Shown in pieces: positions 21,774-34,600 of a stretch of DNA of 64,000 nucleotides. The notes below the pieces were generated by a model. It made no database searches and had not been told where the DNA came from. It worked only from the letters and a program-made list of their open reading frames with translations. The DNA comes from Tillandsia leiboldiana (taxonomy: Eukaryota > Streptophyta > Magnoliopsida > Poales > Bromeliaceae). Position 1 is the stretch's first letter. Each line of letters begins with the position of its first letter. The stretch is taken from the NCBI GenBank assembly GCA_029204045.2, contig CM055067.1, positions 28,780,838 to 28,844,837 of the forward strand, written 5' to 3'. Made by a program: the position numbers and the translations under genes.

Positions 21774-23835
21774 CTCCTTATGCTCTATGTCACCTCGGAA
21801 ATAAATTCAAATATCCACGACGGGTACTGCTACCAACCCGTCCAAACACAGCTGGAATATTCCCAATTCCTTAAATCATGAAGGCGGCAGGGCATCAGTC
21901 CATCCAATTGACCTCACTGTGAACTCATAATGCCCCTACCGTGTCCTGAACGATATCTGGGCACAGTCCTCGGCTATATGGTTCCATAACGCTATCAGTC
22001 TCACAAAAGGGCATCTGCCGAAATACAATCCAAACCTGTTTGTGCTCGAACCATCATAGAACCCTCAACCGTTGTGTATCCACAACGTGGCATCACTGCC
22101 GTGTACCAACGGCATAGCATCATACCCAAGTATCAATCTCTCGGATCCTCACTGTCGTATACCCACGACGTGGCACTGGGTCACACAGACCTCTCGATCC
22201 ATCAGATCCCGCAACTGCGCTATCAGCTCTCTCTCAGTCTCACGGGTGATACTCCAAGAGGTGCTGTCGAAGTCGGCGCGGTTTCCAAAACCACGTCAAT
22301 CGCCATCACGATCTCAATCTCACTAAACGGCGGCTTCAATATCAGCTCAAGTAGACTCACACCCGGGATCCCACGAGCGATAAGGATATTCTTTAGTCCG
22401 GGTGCCGCCGTAGGCACCTCTTCTACAGTCGCTAGCAAAGCGATACGACCACGACTCAACCTCTGTCGTGCTCTAGCTCCTTCTATAAACATACTCCTCC
22501 TGACCAGGTCCACGGAGGGCCATTGTCCTCTCTCAACAATCCATGATAGCATCACATTGGGATAACCAATCCCTTTCCAACCTCATATCAACATCTCGGA
22601 GCTGATGTAGGACTAACAACTCAATGGATCAAATCCAAGGTCCTAATTGCACTGGGCAGGACTAGCAACGCTCATCCATGTGCTATACGTGATCTGGAAC
22701 CTGATCCTCACGTGCACAAGCCAACAGTCCCATCTCTGGCCCACGCGAAGCTACCCCTGCTCTACTAAAACACGCACAAGCGGTGTCGGCATCAAACATG
22801 CTTTAACTCCGACGACCATAAAGAAAACCACACCTGATAACACGCGATCCACTATCCTGGCGCCCTCTAACCGGCTGCACAATCTCATCCGCTAGATGCT
22901 GGTGGCCATCGCTCTATCTGCCTCGGCATAACGGCTCTATCAGCCTACCGGTAAGTCGGATGAACCTCTTCATCCTGAAGGGGTAGTGGGGGTGCCGTCA
23001 CAAGCGGTAAAACCATGAGCACTACTCTGGGACACTTTGCCTGAAAATGTCCTGACTCCCCACAAGAAAAGCATCGCCCCTGCCTGAGGTCACACTGTGG
23101 CGGTGAATGCGGCCCACCTCAAATGACACACTCATCCTGACACTACTGCTGGTGCCTCGACTGTCGAGAACCTCCTGGTCTCTGTCTCCTCTGAGACCCA
23201 TGACCCTGAGACTGGAATCATGGCAACCTCGATCCACTCGACTGTCCCAAAATCAGGCGATACTGGACGTCACTCTCCGGAGCTGGTCCCTCGCTCTCCG
23301 TCCCTATCGGACTTGATCACTAATCCTCGATCAATCCATCGAGCATGCTCAATCGCTACATCTAAAGTCGGCGCTCGCCGAGAATGCACAAAGTGATAGA
23401 TATCCCGATGCAGTCCCCTCTCAAACATGATCAAGCATCTGGGCCTCATCCTGGGCGACATGGGGTACACTGCTCAACAATTGCAGAAACTCGCGAACAT
23501 ACTCCTGAAGAGGTCGACTCCCCTGCTGCAGGCGTCTCAGATCCCCTTCTAGTTTCTGCTTTACACTGTCGGGAAGAAGGCCCCGAACAGCAAAGCACGA
23601 AACTCGCTCCAGGTCATCAACTGCGCACCCGGAGGTCCATCAGGATGAACTCGACGCCACCAAATCTCGGCGTCCTTCTCCTGGATAAACAAATTCTCGA
23701 ACAGCTTTTCCATAGCAGCAATCCAGTTCTCGGCCTCCCAAGGCTCCAAACTCTGCCCCAAAATCTGCAGGGGATGGGACTGGCTGATGTACAACAACCA
23801 ATCAGTAAGCTCTCGCTGCTCCTGCACTATCAACA
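21774..23835 (-). pseudogene. Gypsy G2 gag-protease-RT remnant
   Basis: Second copy of 10177-12228. On minus: a gag domain at 23561-23857 (EPWEAENWIAAMEKLFENL, then WWRRVHPDGPPG), gag C-terminus with FERGLHRDIYHFVHSRR (about 23270-23470), a CCHC knuckle (about 23040-23085), and the protease-RT linker at 22223-22555 (EIEIVMAIDVV, leading to the RT start). No intact frame. The gag N-terminus is interrupted by element B at 23836, preceded by CAACA as a possible TSD. Confidence 0.78.
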
Positions 23836-26539
23836 TGTAGGTTTTTATAGGATCCACAAGGATCTAAATAGGTATAATCAAACAACTAGAGGGGGGGGTG
23901 AATAGGTGTAATAACAAAAATCACAACTCAGTGCAAAATAAAAACCAATGCGGAAAATAAAAACAGCACACCGAGATATACGTGGAAACTCCAATCCAGG
24001 AGAAAAACCACGGGACCAACACGCAAAAACAATCCACTAAGAAAAGAAGAATAACAAGGTGATTACCGACTCCACGGACTCAAACCTCTCCTTCAAGTTC
24101 TTTGGATCTTGCGCTCACCGACTGCACGTCCACTGCACACGTTCGAATCCACGAACGCCACTCGAATCCACGAGCACACGTTTCGAATCCACGAAACGCC
24201 TTCAACACATCGAATCCACGATGCTACGTCGAATCCACGACGCAAACTTGATAAAAGCTTCGATGGTGATCCTTTGCTTAGATTATCAATGAAGAACCAT
24301 GGATGGAATCTCTAAGCAAAGATTAGATCAATTCGACAAAAAGTATGTCTTGGAAGAACCGTCGAATTGACCTAAAAGAGGCTAAAAGAAGAACGATGAA
24401 AACCTAGCCTCTCGGGTTGCTCTCAAGTGTTTTCTGAATTAGTCGATAGTTCTTGAGGAACCCTAAGTGTCTATTTATAGGTTAGAAACATTTGGAAAGA
24501 GATAAGCATAAAAAACTACCTTATTTGGAATTTTCGGGTCGAGGGTCCGGACTGGAATAAGTAGGGTCCGGACTGTCGTCATTAAACAAAACTTTTCCCA
24601 AAAAGCAAGTTCGGGGTCCGGACTGAAATGTGGGCAGTCCGGACGGTTCATGCAATTTCTGCAGAATCAATGTTCGGGGTCCGGACTGAAACAGGGGAGG
24701 TCCGGACTGAAATTCCGCATGAACTAAACTATGTTCGGGGTCCGGACTGGAATGCCCTGATCCGGATCCTGAACATATTACATGTCCAGTTTTTTATTTT
24801 TATGCAACTAAAAATTCATCCAAGTGTTTCTACACTATAAGAAAGTATTCGGATCACCAAAATTATTTAGTTAAACATACCTGATCCTTTTGAATTTTTT
24901 CTTCTTGAGATTGATGTAATTGATCCACAATTCTTCATCTTCAATCTTCAAGACTCAAAACACTGAGTGTCAACTTGAGCTCTTGTTGAATCTTCTCTGA
25001 GTCTTCGATTGTTGATTGACAATTTGATCACTTCAAGACTCCGACTCAACTCACGAAATATGCCAACACAAAAAGCCGTAACAATCTCCCCATTTGGCAA
25101 TTTCGTGACAAAATCCAAAAATACATAAAACGCTCAAGACACTCATCTTAAACCAAAAAATCGAAAATCAATGTCATCACCAAAACATTGACTTTGTTTG
25201 CGTGAAAGATCCAATAAACAAAAATTACATTTGAACCAGTCTTAGAACAAACTCTATGACTTAGGACTTGGAGTCTTAAAGTGATGTAAATCCTGCAAAA
25301 CAAAACTCCAAACAAAATCAAAAGTCAGTCGTTAGAAATTAAATGTAAATCCTACATTTAATTCGTCCTTTTGTTTCTTTTTGTTTTTCGGCTCTTTTCC
25401 TCATCTTTTCCTCAATTTTCCTCATCTCTCCCTATCTCTCATCTCCCCCTATCTTGATCATCTCATCTCCGTCATTTCTCTTCTCCCCCTTTTTGTCACA
25501 AATTGTCAAACAGTGAACATACTATAGACAAAAGGAAATCACTAACAACATTAGTTCATAAAGAAAGAGAGATAAAAGCTCAGTTCCGGTATATAACAAA
25601 AACGCAGATTGCGTACCGGTACTCGAAGGCGCATACCGTTAGCCAATTGAAAATCTAAGAAATCCTGTTTCGAGTTCTGGATTGAAAACCTAATTCCGAG
25701 AATTTGGTTCCGGTACCAAATTGTTAGTACCGGTACTCCAGAACAAAAATCAACAAAAATTTCTTGAAACAAATCCAGATTTTGAAATCTTTGCAATAAC
25801 GATTTGTGTGCCATCAAGAAAAATAATTTAAGTGCTCGAAAATTACGAGATCACACAGATGTCATTCAACCCAATTAATTTTAAAAATTTAAAAGATTTA
25901 CTCCGAAATCATGAAAAATAAACCATTTTTCATATTATATAAATCAAACACAAGTCATCAAAAATAATTTAGAGATCCAAACTCTATCAAGATGTAACGG
26001 ATTTACAAAGATGACTTACAGAGATTTCCAAATGACATCAATTTGATTTCTACCCTTCCAAAATTGAGATAAACAATAAAATACCTAAGGGTGACTCTTT
26101 GAGCATCTTTCAACTATCCCACCTTATACCAACCAGGAGATTGTTCAAAATATAAGAACTTTGAATATGAATCTCCAAATGCTTCATCTAAAGATTTTCT
26201 CAAAAAAAAAAAAAATACTATCAAGCATCCATAACATGTGGTAGCTTCACACACTAACCGGACGACCGGGGTGGCAGCTCTTTCCAACATGTGGTGGTAG
26301 TTTTCACACTCCTTTCGGATGTAACTCTTTCCATATCTTTTACAATTCATTTATTTACCCTTGAAAAAAAATGCAATCTCTTATGTGAAAGAATTAAATC
26401 CCAAATTTTAGTCTATCGATTGTCTCATGTTTTATCACAATGAATTCACACAACCGAGATAGGTTAAGCATCTTAAGATCACACAAGATTACTAAAATTT
26501 GATGAATATAACTATCAAAAACTCCTATAATGGAATATC
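23836..26539 (-). mobile_element. Element B, 3' LTR and partial interior
   Basis: The LTR is 23836-25083 (1248 bp), followed by a polypurine tract (in plus ATCTCCCCATTTGG) and further C-rich tracts near 25440-25490. The interior matches the A and C interiors up to 26539, where the C array starts. The gag part, PBS and 5' LTR of B are not present in the window, so a deletion or recombination removed them. Confidence 0.82.
24545..24768 (-). promoter_or_regulatory. Paired palindromes of B-type LTR, GTCCGGAC form
   Basis: GTCCGGAC starts at 24545, 24565, 24615, 24637, 24679, 24700 and 24740. The eighth box at 24759 is still GATCCGGATC. Pair spacing is 20, 22, 21 and 19 bp, matching the A-type array position for position. 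Sequence between the boxes has diverged more than the spacing. Confidence 0.75.
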
Positions 26540-27929
26540 TGTAGTTTTTAATGGATCCACAAGGATCTAAATAGGTACTATCAAACAACTAGAGGGGGGG
26601 TGAATAGGTGTAATACTTATAAAACCAAATCTCAGTGCAAAATAAAAACCAATGCGGAAAATAAAAACAGCACACCGAGATATACGTGGAAACTCCAATC
26701 CAGGAGAAAAACCACGGGACCAACACGCAATAACAATCCACTAAGAATAGAAGAATAACAAGGTGATTACCGACTCCACGGACTCAACCCCTCCTTCAGC
26801 TTCTTCGGACCTTGCGCTGACCGGTTGGATGTCCACGCAATAACAATCCCTAAGAAAAGAAGAATAACAAGGTGATTACCGTCTCCATGGATTTAACCCC
26901 TCCTTCAATTTCTTGGACCTCGCGCTCCACCGTTTGCTCGTCCACTGCACACGTTCGAATCCACGAACGCCACTCGAATCCACGAGCACACGTTTCGAAT
27001 CCACGAAACGCCTTTAGCACACCGAATCCACGATGCCACGTCGAATCCACGACGCAAACTCAGTCGATAAGAATATTGACTTCGATGGTGATCCTTTGCT
27101 TAGATTATCAATGAAGATCCATGGGAAAAATCTCTAAGCAAAGATTAGATCAATTCGACAAAAGATAGATCTTGGAAGAACCGTCGAATTGACCTAAAAG
27201 AGGCTATTAAGAAGAACAAAGAAAACCTAGCCTCTAGGGTTGCTCTCAAGTGTTTTATAAATTAATCGGTAGAGAACCCACATTTTTGAGAAACCCTAAA
27301 TGTCTATTTATAGTTTAGAAACCTTTGGAAAGAGATAAGAATCAAAAACATACCTTATCTGGAAATTTTCAGGACGGCGATCCGTATCGGATTTACTGCG
27401 ATCCGGATCGTCGTAACGAGATTGACGATTCTAGAAATACCATGGTTCGGGATCCGGATCGCATTGCCCGATCCGGATCGTTCATACAAATCAGAAAACT
27501 TAACATTCGGGATCCGGATCGGAAATTGCATGGATCCGGATCGAAGTCTTGTATGAAGCAACAACCTTCGGGATCCGGATCGTTGGCTCTGATCCGGATC
27601 CTGAACAAGTCCGAACACCAGTTTTTGATTATTATGCAATTAAAAGTTCATCCAAGTGTTTCCACACTATAAGAAAGTATTCGGATCACCACAATTATTT
27701 AGTTAAACATACCTGATCCTCTTGAATACTTTCTTCTTGAGATTGATGTAACTGATCCACAATTCTTCAACTTCAATCTTCAAGACTCAAGACACTGAGT
27801 GCCAACTTGAGCTCTTGTTGAATCTTTTCTAAGTCTTTGATTGCTGATTGACAATTTGATCCCTTTAAGACTCCGACTCAACTCACTGATTTGACTCACG
27901 AAATATGCCAACACCAAAATGCCGTAACA
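26540..27929 (-). repeat. C array, outermost 3' LTR
   Basis: This 1390-bp LTR carries a five-hairpin array (26952-27055), GATCCGGATC boxes (27397-27600) and a TATA box near 27303. Its terminal bases resemble B-type LTRs although its body is A/C type. Confidence 0.85.
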
Positions 27930-29566
27930 ATCTCCCCCTTTGGCAATTTCGTGACAAAACCCAAAAATACATAAAAGCGCTCAAGTCACTCATCTTAAAC
28001 CAAAAAAAACGAAACTCAATGTCATCACCAAAACATTGATTTTCTTTGCGTGAAAGATCCAATAAATACAAAATTACATTTGAACCAAACAGTCCTAGAA
28101 CATACTCTATGACTTAGGACTTGGAGTCTTAAAGTGATGTAATTCCTGCAAAACAAAACTCCAAACAAAATCAAACGTTAGTTGTTAGAAATTAAAATCC
28201 TACATTTGATCCGTCTTCCTTTTGGTTCTTTTGTTTTTCTGCTTGTTTTTCTGCTCTTTCAATTTTTTCTTTGTCTCCCCCTATCTTGAGCATTTATGTT
28301 CTCCCCCTTTGTGATACGATCATCATTTTCCGTTCTCCCCCATTTTTCCATTTTCGTTTGTACTCTCTTGATGATCTCATCTTCGATGATCATTTCTCTT
28401 CTCCCCCTTTTTGTCACAAATTGTCAAACAGTGAACATACTAGACAAAAGGAAATCACTAACAACATTAGTTCATAGAGAAAGAGAGATAAAAGCTCAGT
28501 TCTGGTATATAACAAAAATGCAGATTGCGTACCTGTACCAGAAAGCAAAAATCAAATAATTTCTTGAAACAAATCCAGATTTGAGAATCTTTTCAAATAC
28601 CGATTTGTATTCCATCAAGAAATCAATTTAAGTGCTTTAAACAGTGAATTCACACAGATGTCATTCAATCCAATTAATTTCACAAAATTAAAAAGATTTA
28701 CTCCAAAATCATGAAAAATAAAGGTAAAACATTATAAACCGTTTTTCATGTTATATTCATCAAACACAAGTCATCAAAAATAATCTTGAGATCCAAACTC
28801 TATCAAGATGTAACGGATTTACAAAGATGACTTACGGAGATTTCCAAATGACATCAATATTGAATTCTTACCCTTTCAAATTTGAGATAAGCACTAAAAT
28901 ACCTAAGGGTGGCTTTTTGAGCATCTTTCAACTATCCCACCTTATACCAACCAGGAGATTGTTCAAAATATAAGAGTTTTGCATATAAATCTCCAAATGC
29001 TTCAACTAAAGATTTTCTCATAAAATACTATCAAGCATCCATAACATGTGGTAGCTTCACACACAAACCGGACGACCGGGGTGGCAGCTCTTTCCAACAT
29101 GTGGTGGTAGTTTTCACACAGCTTTCGGATGTAACTCTTTCCACATCTTTTTGCAAATCATTTCAATACCCTTGTAAGAATGCAATCTCTTACGTGAAAG
29201 AATTAAATCCCAAATTTTAGCCTATCGGTTGACTCACGTTTATCACAATGAATTCACACAACCGAGATAGATTAAGCATCTAAAGATCACACATGATTTC
29301 TAAAATTTGATGCTTATAATATCAAAAACTCCTATAATGAAGTATCTTCAAGATTATGATTATGGAGTAAAGTTGATAATCCATATAAAATTAATTTGGA
29401 GTGAATAAACGTGAAGCCCTTTTTATTCAATGCACTTGTTCAGTAAGAACCCTTTTGTTCAAAAACAAAGTATAAAAACGAAGAGCATTGAAAAACATGT
29501 AATGCAAAGATTAAGAAAGATATGAAGGAAAAACCAATCAAAGCATTACATACAGTCATAAGCTAT
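27930..29566. other. Non-coding interior of C unit 1
   Basis: The polypurine tract at 27930-27942, extra tracts near 28276-28410, and the conserved post-gag block (about 29040-29160). No pol domain seen. Confidence 0.65.
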
Positions 29567-31526
29567 TTAGAACTTAAGACAAGGAAAGATATCACCTTTC
29601 CGAATCCAAAATCGCTGGATTTTGGGTTGTCTTGATTCGTTGTGGCCGGGGGTTGTCCGCTTTGACTGTTGGTCCACCTTAGGTCTTTGTCTCGTAGTGA
29701 TCCACTTGTATGATTGATGTTGTGGCTCGGACCTTTGGTGGGTTGAGTGAACTCCTTTGACTTGATGTGTCTTTTGATTCCGTTGAGTTCGCTCCGTAGA
29801 TGAAGTTGCCGAAGGACTCTTCTTTCTCTTTTTCGGGCAATTCTTCACCAAATGTCCTTCAAGTCCACATAAGTGACACGTTCTTCCTTTCAATTTGAAT
29901 GTGGAACTTGAAGCATGCACAGTTTGATCCTTTTTAAAACCCAAACCAACCTTGCTTGTTTGACCTAATCTGGACATACCGTCAAAGTTTTTGAAACCGG
30001 TTGAAAGCCTTTGTATGTCGGATTTGAGTTGATGAACTTGCTTGGTCAAAGCTTGGTTGGTGACATGAATTTCCTCAAACTGCTTTTCTAGAAAACCAAT
30101 CTTGTCCATATATGATGTAGCGTTTGTTTCCGATTGGTTTAGCTTTTCTTGGAGGATTTCATTATTATCCAATAAACGTTCTCGTTCCTCCTCGAGATCA
30201 TGAAGTTTTATCTTTAAAGCATGATTCTCGTCTTGATTCTCAAGTCGTTGCTTCCTCAACTTCTTGATATGCTTGGCCATCTTCTTAGATTCCGCAAGAA
30301 GTTGTTGATATGCCTCAACGAGTTCTTCCTCGTCCGACTCCCCCTCACTTGATGACTCTCCGCCGGTTGTTGATGTTTCATACAAAATCAAAGGAGTAGA
30401 GTCAGTGACTAATGATGATAAACAATTATTAGAAGAGGGAAAATGAGAGGCATGAGAAGCAACGATTTTTTCCTCTTTACTTGAGGTCGATTCATTAGAA
30501 GTAGAATCGTGCCAAGTTTTCGCTTGCAAAGCCTTCTTTTTATATGATTTCGGAGAAGGACAATCCGTTGAAAAATGGCCGTAGCCTTTGCATCGATAGC
30601 ATTGGATTTCCCCTTCGAAATCATCTTTTTCTTTTCTTTAGAAGGTTTTGCAAAGCTTTTGAGGTTAGAGGATTTAGAACCCGATGATCCTTTAGAAGGT
30701 TTCGTGGATGAAGATCCATCGGTTCGATTCTTCCAAAATTTCCGACGAAATTTCTTTGTGATCCGTGCCAATTGTTCTTCAAAATCAGCAAAAGAGATTT
30801 CATCGTCGGAACTTGATTCGCTATCTTCTTCCTTTGTGGATTTGAATGCAATACCTGTAAGCTTAGAAGAAGACTTGGAAGAAACTTGATTAGTAGGAAA
30901 AGTCATTTCATAAGTTTGCAAAGCACCTACTAATTCCTCTACACTCATCTCATCCGGATGACTAACGGTTTCAATGGCGGTAACCTTTGCCCTAAACCGT
31001 TCCGGAAGAGTCCGAAGTATCTTTCTTACAATTTTCGACTCCGGGATCTTTTCTCCTAAATTAGCACATGTATTAATTACATCTTGAAGTCTAGTGTAAT
31101 AATCTATAAACAATTCATGCTCTTCCATATGAATAGAGTCAAATTGACTTGTAAGCATCTGGAGCTTTTGAATTTTTACAAGATTAGTACCCTCATGTGT
31201 AATTTTGAGAATATCCCAAATTTCCTTCGCGGTTTCACACGCGGAAATTCTTGTGAACTCAGTCGAGGAAAGAGAGTTAAATAAAGCGTTCATACCTTCC
31301 CATTGTAAGAAGATCTTTCAAATTCCTCTTTGGACCATCTAGAGCGAGGTTTTGGGGTAGTAGAATTTCCTACTTCCTCAATAGGATGCACCCAACCGTA
31401 TTCCACGGATTGCCATACCCGCTCATCAATTGCGATGAGAAAAGCTCTCATCCGCACTTTCCAATAAGCATAATTAGTCCCATCAAAAAGAGGAGGTCTA
31501 TAAATATTACCACTTTCACCCAACAT
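29567..31526 (-). pseudogene. gag: gag of C unit 1, frameshifted
   Basis: Begins at an ATG (31526, reading MLGESGNIY) and ends GDIFPCLKF, like the intact copy. One base is missing near 31293, and another shift lies in the Lys-rich stretch near 30640, just before the first CCHC knuckle. Both knuckles and the coiled coil are present in separate frames. Confidence 0.85.
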
Positions 31527-31560
31527 GATAGATAAACCTAAAACCCGCTCTGATACCAAT

Positions 31561-32950
31561 TGTTGAGTTATATGTCCCAAATGATCTAAATAGGTACTAT
31601 CAAACAACTAGAGGGGGGGTGAATAGGTGTAATACTTAAAAACTCAATCTCAGTGCAAAATAAAAACCAATGCGGAAAATAAAAACAGCACACCGAGATA
31701 TACGTGGAAACTCCAATCCAGGAGAAAAACCACGGGACCAACACGCAATAACAATCCACTAAGAATAGAAGAATAACAAGGTGATTACCGACTCACGGAC
31801 TCAACCCCTCCTTCAGCTTCTTCGGACCTTGCGCTGACCGGTTGGATATCTGCGCAATAACAATCCCTAAGAAAAGAAGAATAACAAGGTGATTACCGTC
31901 TCCACGGATTTAACCCCTCCTTCAATTTCTTGGACCTCACGCTCCACCGATTTTGCACGCCCACTGCACACGTTCGAATCCACGAACGCACGCTTCGAAT
32001 CCACGAGCACACGTTTCGAATCCACGAACGCCTTAGCACACCGAATCCACGATGCCACGTCGAATCCACGACGCAAACCTCAGTCGATAAGAATATTGAC
32101 TTCGATGGTGATCCTTTGCTTAGATTCTCATTGAGGAACCGTAGAAGAAATCTCTAAGCAAAGATTAGATCAATTCGACAAAAGATATGTTCTTGAAAGA
32201 ACCATCGAATTGACCTAAAAGAGGCTATAAAGAAGATCGATAAAAACCTAGCCTCTAGGGTTGCTCTCAAGAGTTTTATAAAAAGATCGGCCGTAGCTCC
32301 CCTCGTTTTTGAGAAACCCTAAGTGTCTATTTATAGTTTAGAAACCTTGGAAAGAGATAAGAATCAAAAACATACCTTATCTGGAAATTTTCAGGACGGC
32401 GATCCGGATCAAGTTATTGCGATCCGGATCGTCGTAACGAGATTGACGATTCCAGAAAACCAAGGGTTCGGGATCCGGATTTGCAAGGCCCGATCCGGAT
32501 CGTTCATACAAATCAGAAACTTAACATTCGGGATCCGGATCGGAAATTGCATGGATCCGGATCGAAGTCTTGTATGAAGCAACAACCTTCGGGATCCGGA
32601 TCGTTGGCTCTGATCCGGATCCTGAACATGTCCGAACACCAGTTTTTGATTATTATGACAATAAAAGTTCATCCAAGTGTTTCTACACTATAAGAAAGTA
32701 TTCGGATCACCAAAATTATTTAGTTAAACATACCTGATCTTCTTGAATACTTTCTTCTTGAGATTGATGTAACTGATCCACAATTCTTCAACTTCAATCT
32801 TCAAGACTCAGGACACTGAGTGCCAACTTGAGCTCTTGTTGAATCTTTTCTAAGTCTTTGATTGCTGATTGACAATTTGATCCCTTTAAGACTCCGACTC
32901 AACTCACTGACTTGACTCACGAAATATGCCAATACCAAAATGCCGTAACA
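31561..32950 (-). repeat. C array, middle LTR
   Basis: This 1390-bp LTR serves as 5' LTR for unit 1 (perfect PBS TGGTATCAGAGC at 31547-31558) and 3' LTR for unit 2 (polypurine tract at 32951). In its hairpin array (31971-32074) one hairpin is a hybrid of two neighbours and pairs poorly. Confidence 0.85.
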
Positions 32951-34600
32951 ATCTCCCCCTTTGGCAATTTCGTGACAAAACCCAAAAATACATAAAAGCG
33001 CTCAAGTCACTCATCTTAAACCAAAAAAATCGAAACTCAATGTCATCACCAAAACATTGATTTTCTTTGCGTGAAAGATCCAATAAATACAAAATTACAT
33101 TTGAACCAAACAGTCCTAGACATACTCTATGACTTAGGACTTGGAGTCTTAAAGTGATGTAATTCCTGCAAAACAAAACTCCAAACAAAATCAAACGTTA
33201 GTTGTTAGAAATTAAAATCCTACATTTGATCCGTCTTCCTTTTGGTTCTTTTGTTTTTCTGCTCTTTCAATTTTTTCTTTGTCTCCCCCTATCTTGAGCA
33301 TCTCTAACATGTTCTCCATGTTCTTGAGCATCTATGTTCTCCCCCTTTGTGATACGATCATCATTTTTCCGTTCTCCCCCATTTTTCCATTTTCGTTTCG
33401 TTTGTCTCCTCTCTTGAAGATCTCATCTCCGTCACTTCTCTTCTCCCCCTTTTTGTCACAAATTGTCAAACAGTGAACATACTAGACAAAAGGAAATCAC
33501 TAACAACATTAGTTCATAGAGAAAGAGAGATAAAAGCTCAGTTCCGGTATATAACAAAAATGCAGATTGCGTACCGGTACCAGAAGGCAAAAAACTAATA
33601 ATTCCTTGAAACAAATCCAAATTTTAGAATATTTTCAAATACCGATTTGTATTCCATCAAGAAACAATTTAAGTGCTTTAACCAATGAATTAACAAGATG
33701 TCATTCAATCCAATTAATTTCACAAGATTAAAAAGATTTACTCCTAAATCATGAAAAACAAAGATAAAACATTATAAACAGTTTTCATGTTATATTCATC
33801 AAACACAAGTCATCAAAAATAATCTTGAGATCCAAGTCTATCAAGATGTAACGGATGTACAAAGATGACTTACAGAGATTTCCAAATGACATCAATTTGA
33901 TTTCTTACCCTTTCAAATTTGAGATAAGCACTAAAATACCTAAGGGTGGCTCTTTGAGCATCTTTCAACTATCCCACCTTATACCAACCAGGAGATTATT
34001 CAAATATAAGAGCTTTGCATATAAATCTCCAAAAGCTTCAACTAAAGATTTTCTCATAAAATACTATCAAGCATCCATAACATGTGGTAGCTTCACACAC
34101 AAACCGGACGACCGGGGTGGCAGCTCTTTCCAACATGTGGTGGTAGTTTTCACACTCCTTTCGGATGTAACTCTTTCCACATCTTTTAAAATTCATTTAA
34201 TTACCCTTGTTAGAATGCAATCTCTTACGTGAAAGAATTAAATCCCAAATTTTAATCAATCGGTTGTCTCACGTTTATCACAATGAATTCACACAACCGA
34301 GATAGATTAAGCATCTAAAGATCACACATGATTTCTAAAATTTGATGCTATAATATCAAAACTCCTATAATGAAGTATCTTCAAGATTATGATTATGGAG
34401 TAAAGTTGATAATCCATATAAAATTAAATTGGAGTGATTGAAAGTGAAGACCCTTTTCATTCAATGCACTTGTTCATTAAAAAACCCTTTTGTTCAAAAA
34501 CAAAGTATAAAAACGAAGAGCATTGAAAAACATGTAATGCAAAGATTAAGAAAATATGAAGGGAAAACCAATCAAAGCATTACATACAGTCATAAGCTAT
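32951..34600. other. Non-coding interior of C unit 2
   Basis: Main polypurine tract at its left end, extra tracts near 33285-33450, and the conserved post-gag block near 34080-34200. No protease, integrase, RT or RNase H could be recognised on either strand. Confidence 0.65.

Noticed and set aside
2491..25602. Genuine segmental duplication as first reading
   Set aside because: The joint is exactly at an N gap, indels cluster next to it, and both copies end at the gap. A real duplication remains possible but is less likely.
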